Positions 1 to 5,195 of a stretch of DNA of 5,195 bases are shown piece after piece (the stretch's first letter is position 1; each line of letters begins with the position of its first letter). A program made the position numbers and the translations under genes. The notes below the pieces were generated by a model that worked only from the letters and a program-made list of their open reading frames with translations, did no database searches and was not told the DNA's origin. This DNA comes from Methylobacteriaceae bacterium (GTDB lineage Bacteria > Pseudomonadota > Alphaproteobacteria > Rhizobiales > Beijerinckiaceae), in the NCBI GenBank assembly GCA_031272615.1, contig JAISTL010000143.1:1-5195 (forward strand), written 5' to 3'.

Positions 1-1
1 T

Positions 2-664
2 TTTTTTGTTCAGAACATGCTTCACGACGGCGATGTGGTCGGCTTGTCCGGGGGTGTTGCCGTCAACTCGCTCATCGGTTTTCTGGCGCCGGAGAAATGC
101 ACGCAGAAGATCGAGGTTCTGCAGTTGTCGGGGGTGTTTTCGGAGCAGAACCCGGAAAGCAGCGCCTTCTATGCCGCCCAGCAGATGGCTGGTAAATTCG
201 GCTGTTCGTGGTCGCCGCTGCTGTTGCCGGTCATCGCCGATTCAATGCAGAGTCGGGAGATTTTGACGTCGGAACCGTCTTTTCGCGAGCTTGATGCCAA
301 ATTCAGTCAGGTGAATGTCGCCCTTGTCGGAGTCGGCTCCCTGGTCGGCGCCAATCCGGATTCAGAGCTTTATCGCCGCGGGTATCTCCGGGATGAAGAC
401 CTCACGGAACTGAGAAAACATGACGCCGTTGCCGTCATTCTCAGTCATATTCTTGATTCCAACGGCAATCCGCTGATTACTCCGGTGGCGGAACGCTCCA
501 TCTGCATGCCGCTGGAGCAGTTCAGAAAAGTGGCTTTTTCCATAGGCATTGCTGGCGGAGAAGCGAGAATTCGTCCGCTCTACGCGGCTCTCAAGGGTGG
601 CTGGATCAACCACCTGATTACCGATTCCAACACCGCCAAGGGCGTCATGGCATTGGCGCGATGA
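2..664 (+). CDS. SorC/DeoR-family transcriptional regulator, C-terminal effector-binding domain (5' partial)
   Basis: The reading frame is open from the window edge and ends at TGA 662-664, giving 220 visible codons. The ATG at 17 is most likely internal, because SorC-family proteins are usually a little over 300 residues; the missing part would carry the N-terminal helix-turn-helix. What is seen matches the sugar-binding effector domain of this family: an opening GDVVGLSGG (about fragment residues 9-17), a central VALVGVGSLVGANPDSE, a DSNGNPL turn, and a closing GIAGGEARIRPLYAALKGG followed by INHLITDSNTAKGVM. Many relatives have SWG where this has SGG, and a G-D pair where this reads AVILSHILD, so the ligand pocket may differ. 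Members bind phosphorylated sugars or other small metabolites and control adjacent catabolic genes. It sits 30 bases before the aldolase-like gene, so co-transcription and local control are inferred. Family call strong, ligand unknown. Confidence 0.88.
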   Translation, partial: FFVQNMLHDGDVVGLSGGVAVNSLIGFLAPEKCTQKIEVLQLSGVFSEQNPESSAFYAAQQMAGKFGCSWSPLLLPVIADSMQSREILTSEPSFRELDAKFSQVNVALVGVGSLVGANPDSELYRRGYLRDEDLTELRKHDAVAVILSHILDSNGNPLITPVAERSICMPLEQFRKVAFSIGIAGGEARIRPLYAALKGGWINHLITDSNTAKGVMALAR

Positions 665-681
665 CAAACCGGCTTTATCCG

Positions 682-687
682 AAGGAG
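682..687 (+). promoter_or_regulatory. Shine-Dalgarno AAGGAG fixing a GTG start
   Basis: AAGGAG lies 7 bases before the GTG at 695. The upstream regulator ends in the same reading frame at 662-664, and no ATG, GTG or TTG occurs in that frame between the stop and 695. GTG 695 is therefore the earliest possible start, and it is well supported by this site. Confidence 0.85.
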
Positions 688-694
688 ATTTGAA

Positions 695-1732
695 GTGATC
701 GATCTACGCAGTGATACCCTGACCAAACCCACACCGGCAATGCTGCAGAGCATCCTGTCGTCGGAGGTGGGTGATGACGGACGGCGCGACGCATCGGGCC
801 GGGGTGAGGATCCGACGGTCAACAGGCTGATCGACCTGGCCGCGAAACTGACGGGAAAGGAATCCGCCACCTTCGTATCCACCGGAACGATGGGCAATCT
901 GCTGGCGATGCTGAGCTATTGCCGGCGGGGAGAAAAGGCGGCGATCGCCGAGTGCCTGCACATCTACAGAACCGAAAAAGCGGCCTTCTCCCCGGAGTAT
1001 TGCGGGATAGAGCCGGTGTTTTACAAAACCGACAAATTCGGCGCTCCCATTCTGGAGTCGCTCGAAGAGGTTCTGAAGCAGCAGGTCAAGGTTATCAGCA
1101 TTGAAAGCAGCAACAATTTCTGCGGCGGCACCTTGATCCCCCTGGAGCGGATGGCCGAGATCCGGGCGCTGGCGGACAGCTACGGTGTTCCCGTCCATCT
1201 TGACGGCGCGCGCGTCTTCAATGCCGCCTCGGCGCTGGGTGTCGGAGTCGACAAAATCGCATCGTACGTCGACAGTGTGATGTTCTGTATTTCCAAGGGT
1301 CTGGGCGCTCCGGTCGGTTCACTGATATGCGGTGACGCCGCGTTCATCAAACGGGCGACCGGATTTGCCAAGGTTTACGGCGCCGTGATGCGGCAGGCCG
1401 GCGTTCTGGCCGCTCCGGGGATTGTCGCGCTGGGCGAGGCCTACGACGTGACCAAACGGGATAACGCCAACGCGCGGTTGATCGCCGGGCAGCTTGCGGC
1501 GGCCGGGGGAAAACTGGAGGTCGATCCGGAAACGGTCCAGACAAATATCGTCAAGGTGTTTGTCCGCGGCACCGGCAAACCCGCATCCGAGGTTCTCGGG
1601 GAGCTTGAAAAACTCGGGCTGAAGGCGGGCAGCGTCGATGCCGAAGCGTTCCGCCTCGTCCTGCATCGTGATGTCACGGATGAAGACGTCAGGGAGGGAG
1701 GAAGAATTATCTCCGAATATTCAACCAAATGA
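695..1732 (+). CDS. Threonine aldolase-family PLP-dependent enzyme (beta-eliminating lyase fold)
   Basis: A complete 345-residue protein, close to the usual 330-350 of low-specificity L-threonine aldolases, which split beta-hydroxy-amino acids into glycine plus an aldehyde in the cytoplasm. Family landmarks in order: N-terminal MIDLRSDTLTKP; GEDPTVN (37-43); STGTMGN (62-68), the phosphate-binding region; His89, equivalent to the PLP-stacking His83 of E. coli LtaE; HLDGAR (168-173) with Asp170 and Arg173; SKGLGAPVGS with the Schiff-base Lys201; MRQAGVLAA; and Arg320 in FRLVLH, matching the carboxylate-binding Arg313 of LtaE. Two departures from E. coli LtaE as I recall it: the DDVYG segment with Tyr30 is replaced by a six-residue-longer stretch (about 27-37), and ENTHN is ESSNN (137-141), so the His126 equivalent is Asn140. 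Catalysis looks intact, but substrate choice may have moved from threonine. It lies between a SorC-type regulator and a TTT transporter. Fold call sure; exact reaction unsure, so no symbol is given. Confidence 0.88.
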   Translation: MIDLRSDTLTKPTPAMLQSILSSEVGDDGRRDASGRGEDPTVNRLIDLAAKLTGKESATFVSTGTMGNLLAMLSYCRRGEKAAIAECLHIYRTEKAAFSPEYCGIEPVFYKTDKFGAPILESLEEVLKQQVKVISIESSNNFCGGTLIPLERMAEIRALADSYGVPVHLDGARVFNAASALGVGVDKIASYVDSVMFCISKGLGAPVGSLICGDAAFIKRATGFAKVYGAVMRQAGVLAAPGIVALGEAYDVTKRDNANARLIAGQLAAAGGKLEVDPETVQTNIVKVFVRGTGKPASEVLGELEKLGLKAGSVDAEAFRLVLHRDVTDEDVREGGRIISEYSTK

Positions 1733-1750
1733 CAATAACAATAACAATTA
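1733..1750 (+). repeat. Short tandem hexamer repeat (CAATAA, CAATAA, CAATTA)
   Basis: Two exact CAATAA units and a third with one mismatch start immediately after the aldolase stop codon. The tract is AT-rich against a GC-rich background. No function can be assigned; it could be an unstructured landing region for an RNase or rho, or simply a slippage product. Confidence 0.6.
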
Positions 1751-1753
1751 AAA

Positions 1754-1800
1754 CAGCATAGCACTTTGCTTCATACCCATCGGGCAGGCGCCCGCTGCTG
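1754..1800 (+). promoter_or_regulatory. Possible intercistronic RNA structure before tctC
   Basis: Three nested or adjacent inverted repeats occur here. CAGCA (1754-1758) pairs with TGCTG (1796-1800); inside them AGCA (1760-1763) pairs with TGCT (1767-1770), and CGGGC (1781-1785) pairs with GCCCG (1790-1794) around an AGGC loop. Together they could fold as a small branched structure. No U-run follows, so it does not look like an intrinsic terminator. A role in processing or in protecting the tctC message, which usually needs more product than the permease genes, is inference. Stems are only 4-5 base pairs, so chance is a real alternative. Confidence 0.3.
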
Positions 1801-1823
1801 GAACACAACTGATAGTTTAACTC

Positions 1824-1830
1824 AAGGAGG
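1824..1830 (+). promoter_or_regulatory. Strong Shine-Dalgarno AAGGAGG for tctC
   Basis: AAGGAGG sits 8 bases before the ATG at 1839. It is among the strongest ribosome binding sites in the window, consistent with high output of the binding protein. It also settles the start, since a signal peptide follows at once. Confidence 0.85.
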
Positions 1831-1838
1831 CGATAACT

Positions 1839-2864
1839 ATGAAGAAACCGAGTATTTCCCTGCTGTTGTGGTGCATGACGGTTTTAGCGGGAACCTGGGG
1901 GTTCACATCGTCCCCCGCTGTGGCGGACGATTATCCGGATCATTCCCTGCGCATTGTGGTCGGTTACGGCCCCGGCGGAGGGTCCGACCGGACGACCCGC
2001 ACTCTCCAGAAATACCTTGAGAAACAATTCGGCAAGGAGGTTGTCGTCGAAAACATGGCGGGCGCCGGCGGCCTGGTGGCGCAGACGGCTCTGGCGCGCT
2101 CCAAGGCCGACGGCTACATGTTGACCAACATCAATTTCCCGGCCTTTGCCTATGGCGTCGTCATGCAGAAGCCGCCGTTCACCTTCAAAGATCTCATTCC
2201 GATGTGGGTGGAGGTGTGTGACCCGATCATTCTCGCCGTCAAAAAGGAATCGCCGTGGAACGATTTCGCGGATTTCGTCAAGGCGGTCAAAGACGCTCCG
2301 GGCAAGTATTCGGTGAGTGTCGCGAGCATGGGCGGACAGCACGCCAACGCTTTGTGGCTGAGGAAGAACCTGGGGCTCGATTACAAGATCGTTCCCTATA
2401 ACAGCGGCGGAGAGGCGGCTTCGGCGCTGCTCGGCGGTCATGTGGATGCGGTGTTCGGGGACGCGGTTTCGCGGGCCGACATGAGGGATCTGCTCAAGAG
2501 CCTGGCCGTCGTCGACGACAAGCCGAATCCCATCTGGCCGGAAGGCAAGCCTCTGTATGAACAGCTCGAACAGTTCAAGGTGGAACTTCCGGTCAAGGCG
2601 TTCCAGGCCCGCTTCGGCGCATACTGGATCAAGGCCGAGTTCAAGGAGAAATATCCTGACCGGTACAAGAAACTCGTGGACGTCTTCAAGGCCGCGACCT
2701 CCGACCCGGAATACAAGGAAATGGCGGAAAAGAGCGGCATTACGCCCAGTCTGCTCAATGTCGAGGGAACGGGCCTCGATGGTGGTTTCAATTATCAGGC
2801 GTCCTTTGAGAAAGAGTATTCGGTGATCGAATCGGATATCGTTCCGTTATTCGAACAGAAATAA
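1839..2864 (+). CDS. tctC: Tripartite tricarboxylate transporter substrate-binding protein (Bug/TctC family)
   Basis: A 341-residue periplasmic solute receptor of the TTT system. The N-terminus has Lys-Lys, a hydrophobic core (about 5-22) and a likely signal peptidase site after AVA (27-29), leaving a mature protein starting DDYP. Family hallmarks are present: YPDHSLRIVV leading to GPGGGSD (44-50), the first ligand-binding loop; VVVENMAGAGG (68-78) followed by ADGYML; the SMGGQHANA loop (163-171), corresponding to the second carboxylate-contacting loop; and VPYNSGGEAASALLGGHVDAVF starting at residue 185. Bug proteins bind citrate, other carboxylates, amino acids or unrelated small solutes by means of two water-bridged loops, so the ligand here is not predictable. 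The gene is followed 12 bases later by tctB and then tctA, completing the transporter. No truncation or frameshift is seen. Confidence 0.95.
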   Translation: MKKPSISLLLWCMTVLAGTWGFTSSPAVADDYPDHSLRIVVGYGPGGGSDRTTRTLQKYLEKQFGKEVVVENMAGAGGLVAQTALARSKADGYMLTNINFPAFAYGVVMQKPPFTFKDLIPMWVEVCDPIILAVKKESPWNDFADFVKAVKDAPGKYSVSVASMGGQHANALWLRKNLGLDYKIVPYNSGGEAASALLGGHVDAVFGDAVSRADMRDLLKSLAVVDDKPNPIWPEGKPLYEQLEQFKVELPVKAFQARFGAYWIKAEFKEKYPDRYKKLVDVFKAATSDPEYKEMAEKSGITPSLLNVEGTGLDGGFNYQASFEKEYSVIESDIVPLFEQK

Positions 2865-2876
2865 CAGGGTGACATC

Positions 2877-3377
2877 ATGTTCGTTTTCTCGCTTTGGGGA
2901 CGCAGAATCCGGTTGGGACATCCTCTGATTGTCCTGTTCGTGATACTGTGCTTTTGCGGTGCGTATTACGCGCAGATTCGACATCTGTCGTTCGACGCCC
3001 GAATGTTTCCGACTTTTTTGATTGTCGGAATCGCCATCGCGGGATGCTTCATCGTCAAGGACAATGTGCAGATTGAGTCCGTCGGCGACGCGGAAACCCC
3101 CGCCGCCGACGGCGCTTCGAAGGAAACCGGAAACGTCTCGTTTCTTCCGTCCGGAACGGTTTTACTGTTCATGCTCGGGGGCGTGGTATCCATCGTTCTT
3201 TTCGTCAATACCATTGCCGTGTTGGCAATTTTGCCGGCCGCCGCTTTGATGTTGTATCTGGCCGGCGTGAGACGTTTGCCGATACTGATCGGCTTGCCGC
3301 CCGCTTTGGCATTGTTCATTTATCTCTTCTTCGAAAAATGGCTTTCGGTAATGTTGCCGAACATGCTCCAATACTAG
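2877..3377 (+). CDS. tctB: TTT transporter small membrane subunit
   Basis: A 166-residue membrane protein, typical in length for TctB, the poorly conserved small permease subunit that partners TctA in the inner membrane. It has a short basic N-terminus (GRRIR, 8-12), then hydrophobic segments at about 15-34, 43-60, 93-112, 113-130 and 134-152. The DARMFP sequence at 40-45 and the closing FFEKWLSVMLP (151-161) are the recognisable family features. A polar, partly acidic linker (about 61-91) separates the two hydrophobic halves. The start lies 12 bases after the tctC stop, preceded only by a weak AGGGTG-like site (2866-2871), so translation may depend on coupling with tctC. Identity rests on these features and on its position between tctC and tctA. 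Confidence 0.92.
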   Translation: MFVFSLWGRRIRLGHPLIVLFVILCFCGAYYAQIRHLSFDARMFPTFLIVGIAIAGCFIVKDNVQIESVGDAETPAADGASKETGNVSFLPSGTVLLFMLGGVVSIVLFVNTIAVLAILPAAALMLYLAGVRRLPILIGLPPALALFIYLFFEKWLSVMLPNMLQY

Positions 3378-3393
3378 CGTTTTTCGTGAACGC
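3377..3393 (+). other. Short hairpin at the end of tctB
   Basis: GCGTT (3377-3381) and AACGC (3389-3393) can pair, with one extra T-G wobble inside, overlapping the last base of the tctB stop codon. There is no following T-run, so it is a weak candidate for attenuation or 3'-end protection rather than a terminator. A stem this short may be chance. Confidence 0.25.
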
Positions 3394-3491
3394 GGGTGTC
3401 GGTTGAACAGCACAAAATGCGACAAACAAAAGAGTCCGGAACGAAATCCGCCCCGGTGATCGGATGAGAAACAGAGAAAGGTGACCTGAAG
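3378..3491 (+). other. 114-base spacer between tctB and tctA
   Basis: No gene is supported here. The spacer holds the weak hairpin at its left end, an A-rich middle (about 3413-3434) and the tctA ribosome binding site at its right end. A six-codon ATG-to-TGA reading frame at 3464-3484 overlaps that site but is probably accidental. The subunit genes of TTT operons are often closely packed, so this spacer is longer than expected, but no promoter with convincing -35 and -10 boxes is visible. Confidence 0.5.
3479..3484 (+). promoter_or_regulatory. Shine-Dalgarno AGGTGA for tctA
   Basis: AGGTGA is fully complementary to the anti-Shine-Dalgarno end of 16S rRNA and lies 7 bases before ATG 3492. An in-frame TGA at 3465-3467 rules out a start further upstream, since no start codon falls between it and 3492. 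Confidence 0.8.
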
Positions 3492-5021
3492 ATGGAAGAT
3501 ACCATCCTGTTGTTTATCAACGGTATCCATGCGGTCATGTCTTTCAAGATGATCGGATGGATGCTGCTGGGAACGGCATTGGGCCTTCTCGTTGGCGCGA
3601 TCCCCGGATTCACCTCCTCGATGGCCACAGGGCTTTTGCTGCCGATGACATTCGGCATGCAGAGCGATGTTGCCATGGTGTTCCTGATTTCCGTTTATAT
3701 CGCCGCGATCTACGGCGGCTCCATCACCGCGATCCTGCTCAATACTCCCGGTACGCCGGAATCGTCGGCCACCAGCTTTGACGGCTACGAGCTGACCCAG
3801 AAAGGCAAGGGCTGCGAGGCCATGGGGATTGCCTTCTGCGCCTCGGCCATCGGCGGCCTGATCAGTTACACGGTCATGTTTTTCGTGATGAAACCCATGG
3901 CCATGCTGGCTCTCAAATTCGGCCCGCCGGAAATGTTTCTGATTGCCGTCATGGGGATATCCGTGCTTGCCATGCTGACGACGGGGTCCATGGCCAAGAC
4001 GGTCGCCGCCGGGTTTTTCGGGCTGCTGCTCGGAACCATCGGCATCGTGCCGACCGGCGAATGGCGGGCGACCTTCGGGTCGATGTTTCTGGCGGAAGGC
4101 GTTCAGGTCGTGCCGGCCATCATCGGTTTCTTCGCCTTTTCCGAAATCTTCGACATGGTGGACCGGGAAAACGTGATACGTTCCAGCCGGAACATCGTCT
4201 ATAGCGTCCGCAAGATATTTTCCGGCATGCCGATGGCCCTGAGGCATCCGCTTCTGCTGCTGAAATCCGCTGTTATCGGCATCTTCATCGGCGCCATTCC
4301 GGCGGCGGGCGCCTCGGTGGCGGCCTTCGTCAGCTACGGCGAGGCCAAGCGCACCGCCAAACATCCGGAACAGTTCGGCCAAGGCGCGGTGGAAGGCGTT
4401 GTCGCACCGGAGAGCGCCAACAACGCGTCGACCGGCGGCGCCCTGATCACCACGCTGGCGCTGGGAGTTCCGGGAAGTTCGACCTGTGCGGTGCTGCTCG
4501 GCGCCATGATGATTCAGGGGTTGCACCCCGGTCCGCAATTACTGCGGGATCAGCTGCCGATGGTCTATACCATCATTGCCGCGGCGGTGATTTCCCAGCT
4601 CATCATGGTCGTCATGGCGGTTCTGCTGGGTTACTCCTTTACTTTTCTTCTCAAGGTCAGCACCAAGGTTCTGGCGCCGGCGCTCATCTTTTTCTGTATT
4701 GCCGGCGCCTATGCCGTGCGCAATGCGGCGTTTGACGTGTATTTGATGTTCGCTTTCGGCATCCTGGGCTGGTTCATGAAGCGACAGGGGTATTCCCTGC
4801 CCGCGGTGGTTCTGGGGATTGTGCTGGGGAGTATCGCCGACAACGAGTTGATGCGAACCTACGCGCTGTATGGTTCCGGTACCGTCACGAGCTTTTTCAC
4901 GCGGCCGCTGTCTCTGATTATCCTGGCGTTCATGGTGTTGTGCCTGGTGCACAAGATCACGAGCGACCGACGCATACGCAAATTGAGGGCAACCAACAGA
5001 ACGCAACAAGGAGGCGTTTGA
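3492..5021 (+). CDS. tctA: TTT transporter large membrane subunit
   Basis: A 509-residue, very hydrophobic inner-membrane permease; about 500 residues is normal for TctA. It carries the two family repeats. The first has GAIPGFTSSMATGLLLPMTFG (35-55, loop with IPG) and YGGSITAILLNTPGTPESSAT (74-94) followed by FDGYE and a KGKG stretch. The second has GAIPAAGASVAAF (267-279), SYGEAKRTAKHPEQFG, VAPESANNAS (304-313) and LGVPGSST (324-331) followed by LLGAMMIQGLHPGP. These conserved Pro-Gly loops probably form the substrate and ion path, with transport thought to be driven by an ion gradient. The second repeat has IPAA where IPG is usual, a mild variation. The stop codon TGA abuts the ATG of the next gene, showing translational coupling. 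Family identity is very secure; the transported solute is unknown. Confidence 0.97.
   Translation: MEDTILLFINGIHAVMSFKMIGWMLLGTALGLLVGAIPGFTSSMATGLLLPMTFGMQSDVAMVFLISVYIAAIYGGSITAILLNTPGTPESSATSFDGYELTQKGKGCEAMGIAFCASAIGGLISYTVMFFVMKPMAMLALKFGPPEMFLIAVMGISVLAMLTTGSMAKTVAAGFFGLLLGTIGIVPTGEWRATFGSMFLAEGVQVVPAIIGFFAFSEIFDMVDRENVIRSSRNIVYSVRKIFSGMPMALRHPLLLLKSAVIGIFIGAIPAAGASVAAFVSYGEAKRTAKHPEQFGQGAVEGVVAPESANNASTGGALITTLALGVPGSSTCAVLLGAMMIQGLHPGPQLLRDQLPMVYTIIAAAVISQLIMVVMAVLLGYSFTFLLKVSTKVLAPALIFFCIAGAYAVRNAAFDVYLMFAFGILGWFMKRQGYSLPAVVLGIVLGSIADNELMRTYALYGSGTVTSFFTRPLSLIILAFMVLCLVHKITSDRRIRKLRATNRTQQGGV
5008..5014 (+). promoter_or_regulatory. Shine-Dalgarno AAGGAGG inside the tctA 3' end
   Basis: AAGGAGG lies in the last codons of tctA, 7 bases before ATG 5022. 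With TGA and ATG directly adjacent (5019-5024), it supports tight translational coupling of the hydrolase gene to tctA and confirms the operon continues to the right. Confidence 0.85.
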
Positions 5022-5195
5022 ATGAAAACAGACTTTTCGAAATGGAAGGAATCTCCGTCGTTTTATGCCGGCGACGCTCTTCACAAGGTAAAACAGGAGA
5101 AAATGCAGAAAGCCTTGGAGGAGCACGATCTGGCGGCGTTTCTTCTGACAAAGTCCGAGGCGGTACGCTACGTCACCGATTTTTACGTCAAAGGG
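5022..5195 (+). CDS. Probable M24-family (Xaa-Pro peptidase/creatinase-like) hydrolase, N-terminal fragment (3' partial)
   Basis: Fifty-eight codons are visible, running off the window with no stop. After a polar lead (MKTDFSKWKESPSFYAGDAL) comes the pattern of the creatinase-type N-terminal domain: a charged helix, KVKQEKMQKALEEHDLAAFLLT (about 22-43), then SEAVRYVTDFYVKG, matching the family's usual 'R...M...GLDALLLT...N+RYLTGF' layout. The pita-bread metal-binding domain that would show whether it is an aminopeptidase P, creatinase, ectoine hydrolase or other M24 enzyme lies beyond the edge. No signal peptide is apparent, so a cytoplasmic location is expected. Its coupling to tctA suggests it acts on the imported compound or a product of it. 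The family call rests on one short domain start and is moderately sure; the reaction is unknown. Confidence 0.72.
   Translation, partial: MKTDFSKWKESPSFYAGDALHKVKQEKMQKALEEHDLAAFLLTKSEAVRYVTDFYVKG

Noticed and set aside
1..7. T-run at the left edge as a terminator tail
   Set aside because: It reads as Phe codons in the open SorC frame, and no stem can be seen because the window starts there.
6..266. Plus-strand 86-codon open frame in another frame at the left edge
   Set aside because: It overlaps the well-supported SorC effector domain and its product is a low-complexity Arg/Ser/Cys-rich string, as expected for an out-of-frame reading.
1781..1794. GC-rich hairpin as a rho-independent terminator after the aldolase gene
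   Set aside because: The CGGGC/GCCCG stem is only 5 base pairs and is followed by CTGCTGG rather than a T-run.
1884..2441. Minus-strand 185-codon open frame over tctC
   Set aside because: It lies wholly inside a clear tctC, has no recognisable domain, and has an Arg/His-rich composition typical of an antisense shadow.
3479..3487. Palindrome AGGT-G-ACCT before tctA as an operator
   Set aside because: It is only four bases per arm and coincides with the ribosome binding site AGGTGA, which explains most of it.
3162..5126. Very long minus-strand open frame across tctB and tctA (458 codons at 3162-4538, continuing as 195 codons at 4539-5126)
   Set aside because: Its codons are in exact register with those of tctB and tctA, so a stop appears only where the sense strand uses TTA, CTA or TCA, which are rare in this GC-rich gene set. 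The single stop at 4539-4541 is a sense TTA (Leu). The predicted product is rich in His, Gln, Arg and Gly and has no recognisable domain.

Overview
The window is one same-strand gene cluster, almost fully coding, read left to right. Its order is: C-terminal part of a SorC/DeoR-type transcriptional regulator, a PLP-dependent threonine-aldolase-family enzyme, a complete tripartite tricarboxylate transporter (TctC, TctB, TctA), and the first 58 codons of a probable M24 (Xaa-Pro peptidase/creatinase-like) hydrolase. The sequence is moderately GC-rich by eye, has strong AAGGAG-type Shine-Dalgarno sites, and its binding protein carries a Sec signal peptide for a periplasm. That points to a Gram-negative bacterium, plausibly a proteobacterium or a member of Desulfobacterota. 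The lineage is a guess, as no marker gene is present.

Region by region: bases 2-664 hold the effector-binding part of the regulator, whose DNA-binding end lies left of the window. After 30 bases, a GTG-started aldolase-like gene runs from 695 to 1732. A 106-base spacer with a hexamer repeat and short inverted repeats follows, then tctC (1839-2864), tctB (2877-3377), a 114-base spacer, tctA (3492-5021), and directly at the TGA|ATG junction the hydrolase (5022 to beyond the edge). No gap exceeds 300 bases. I see no RNA gene, mobile element, CRISPR array or clear rho-independent terminator.

How it probably works (inference): TctC captures a small carboxylate or amino-acid-like solute in the periplasm and TctA/TctB move it inward. 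The M24-type enzyme may hydrolyse an amide, peptide or related C-N bond, and the aldolase-family enzyme may perform a retro-aldol cleavage of a beta-hydroxy-amino acid. The SorC-type regulator may sense the substrate or a product. The substrate cannot be read from sequence. The aldolase differs from E. coli LtaE at two active-site positions, so its substrate may not be threonine. That substitution, together with the unusual gene combination, is the most interesting aspect of the window.
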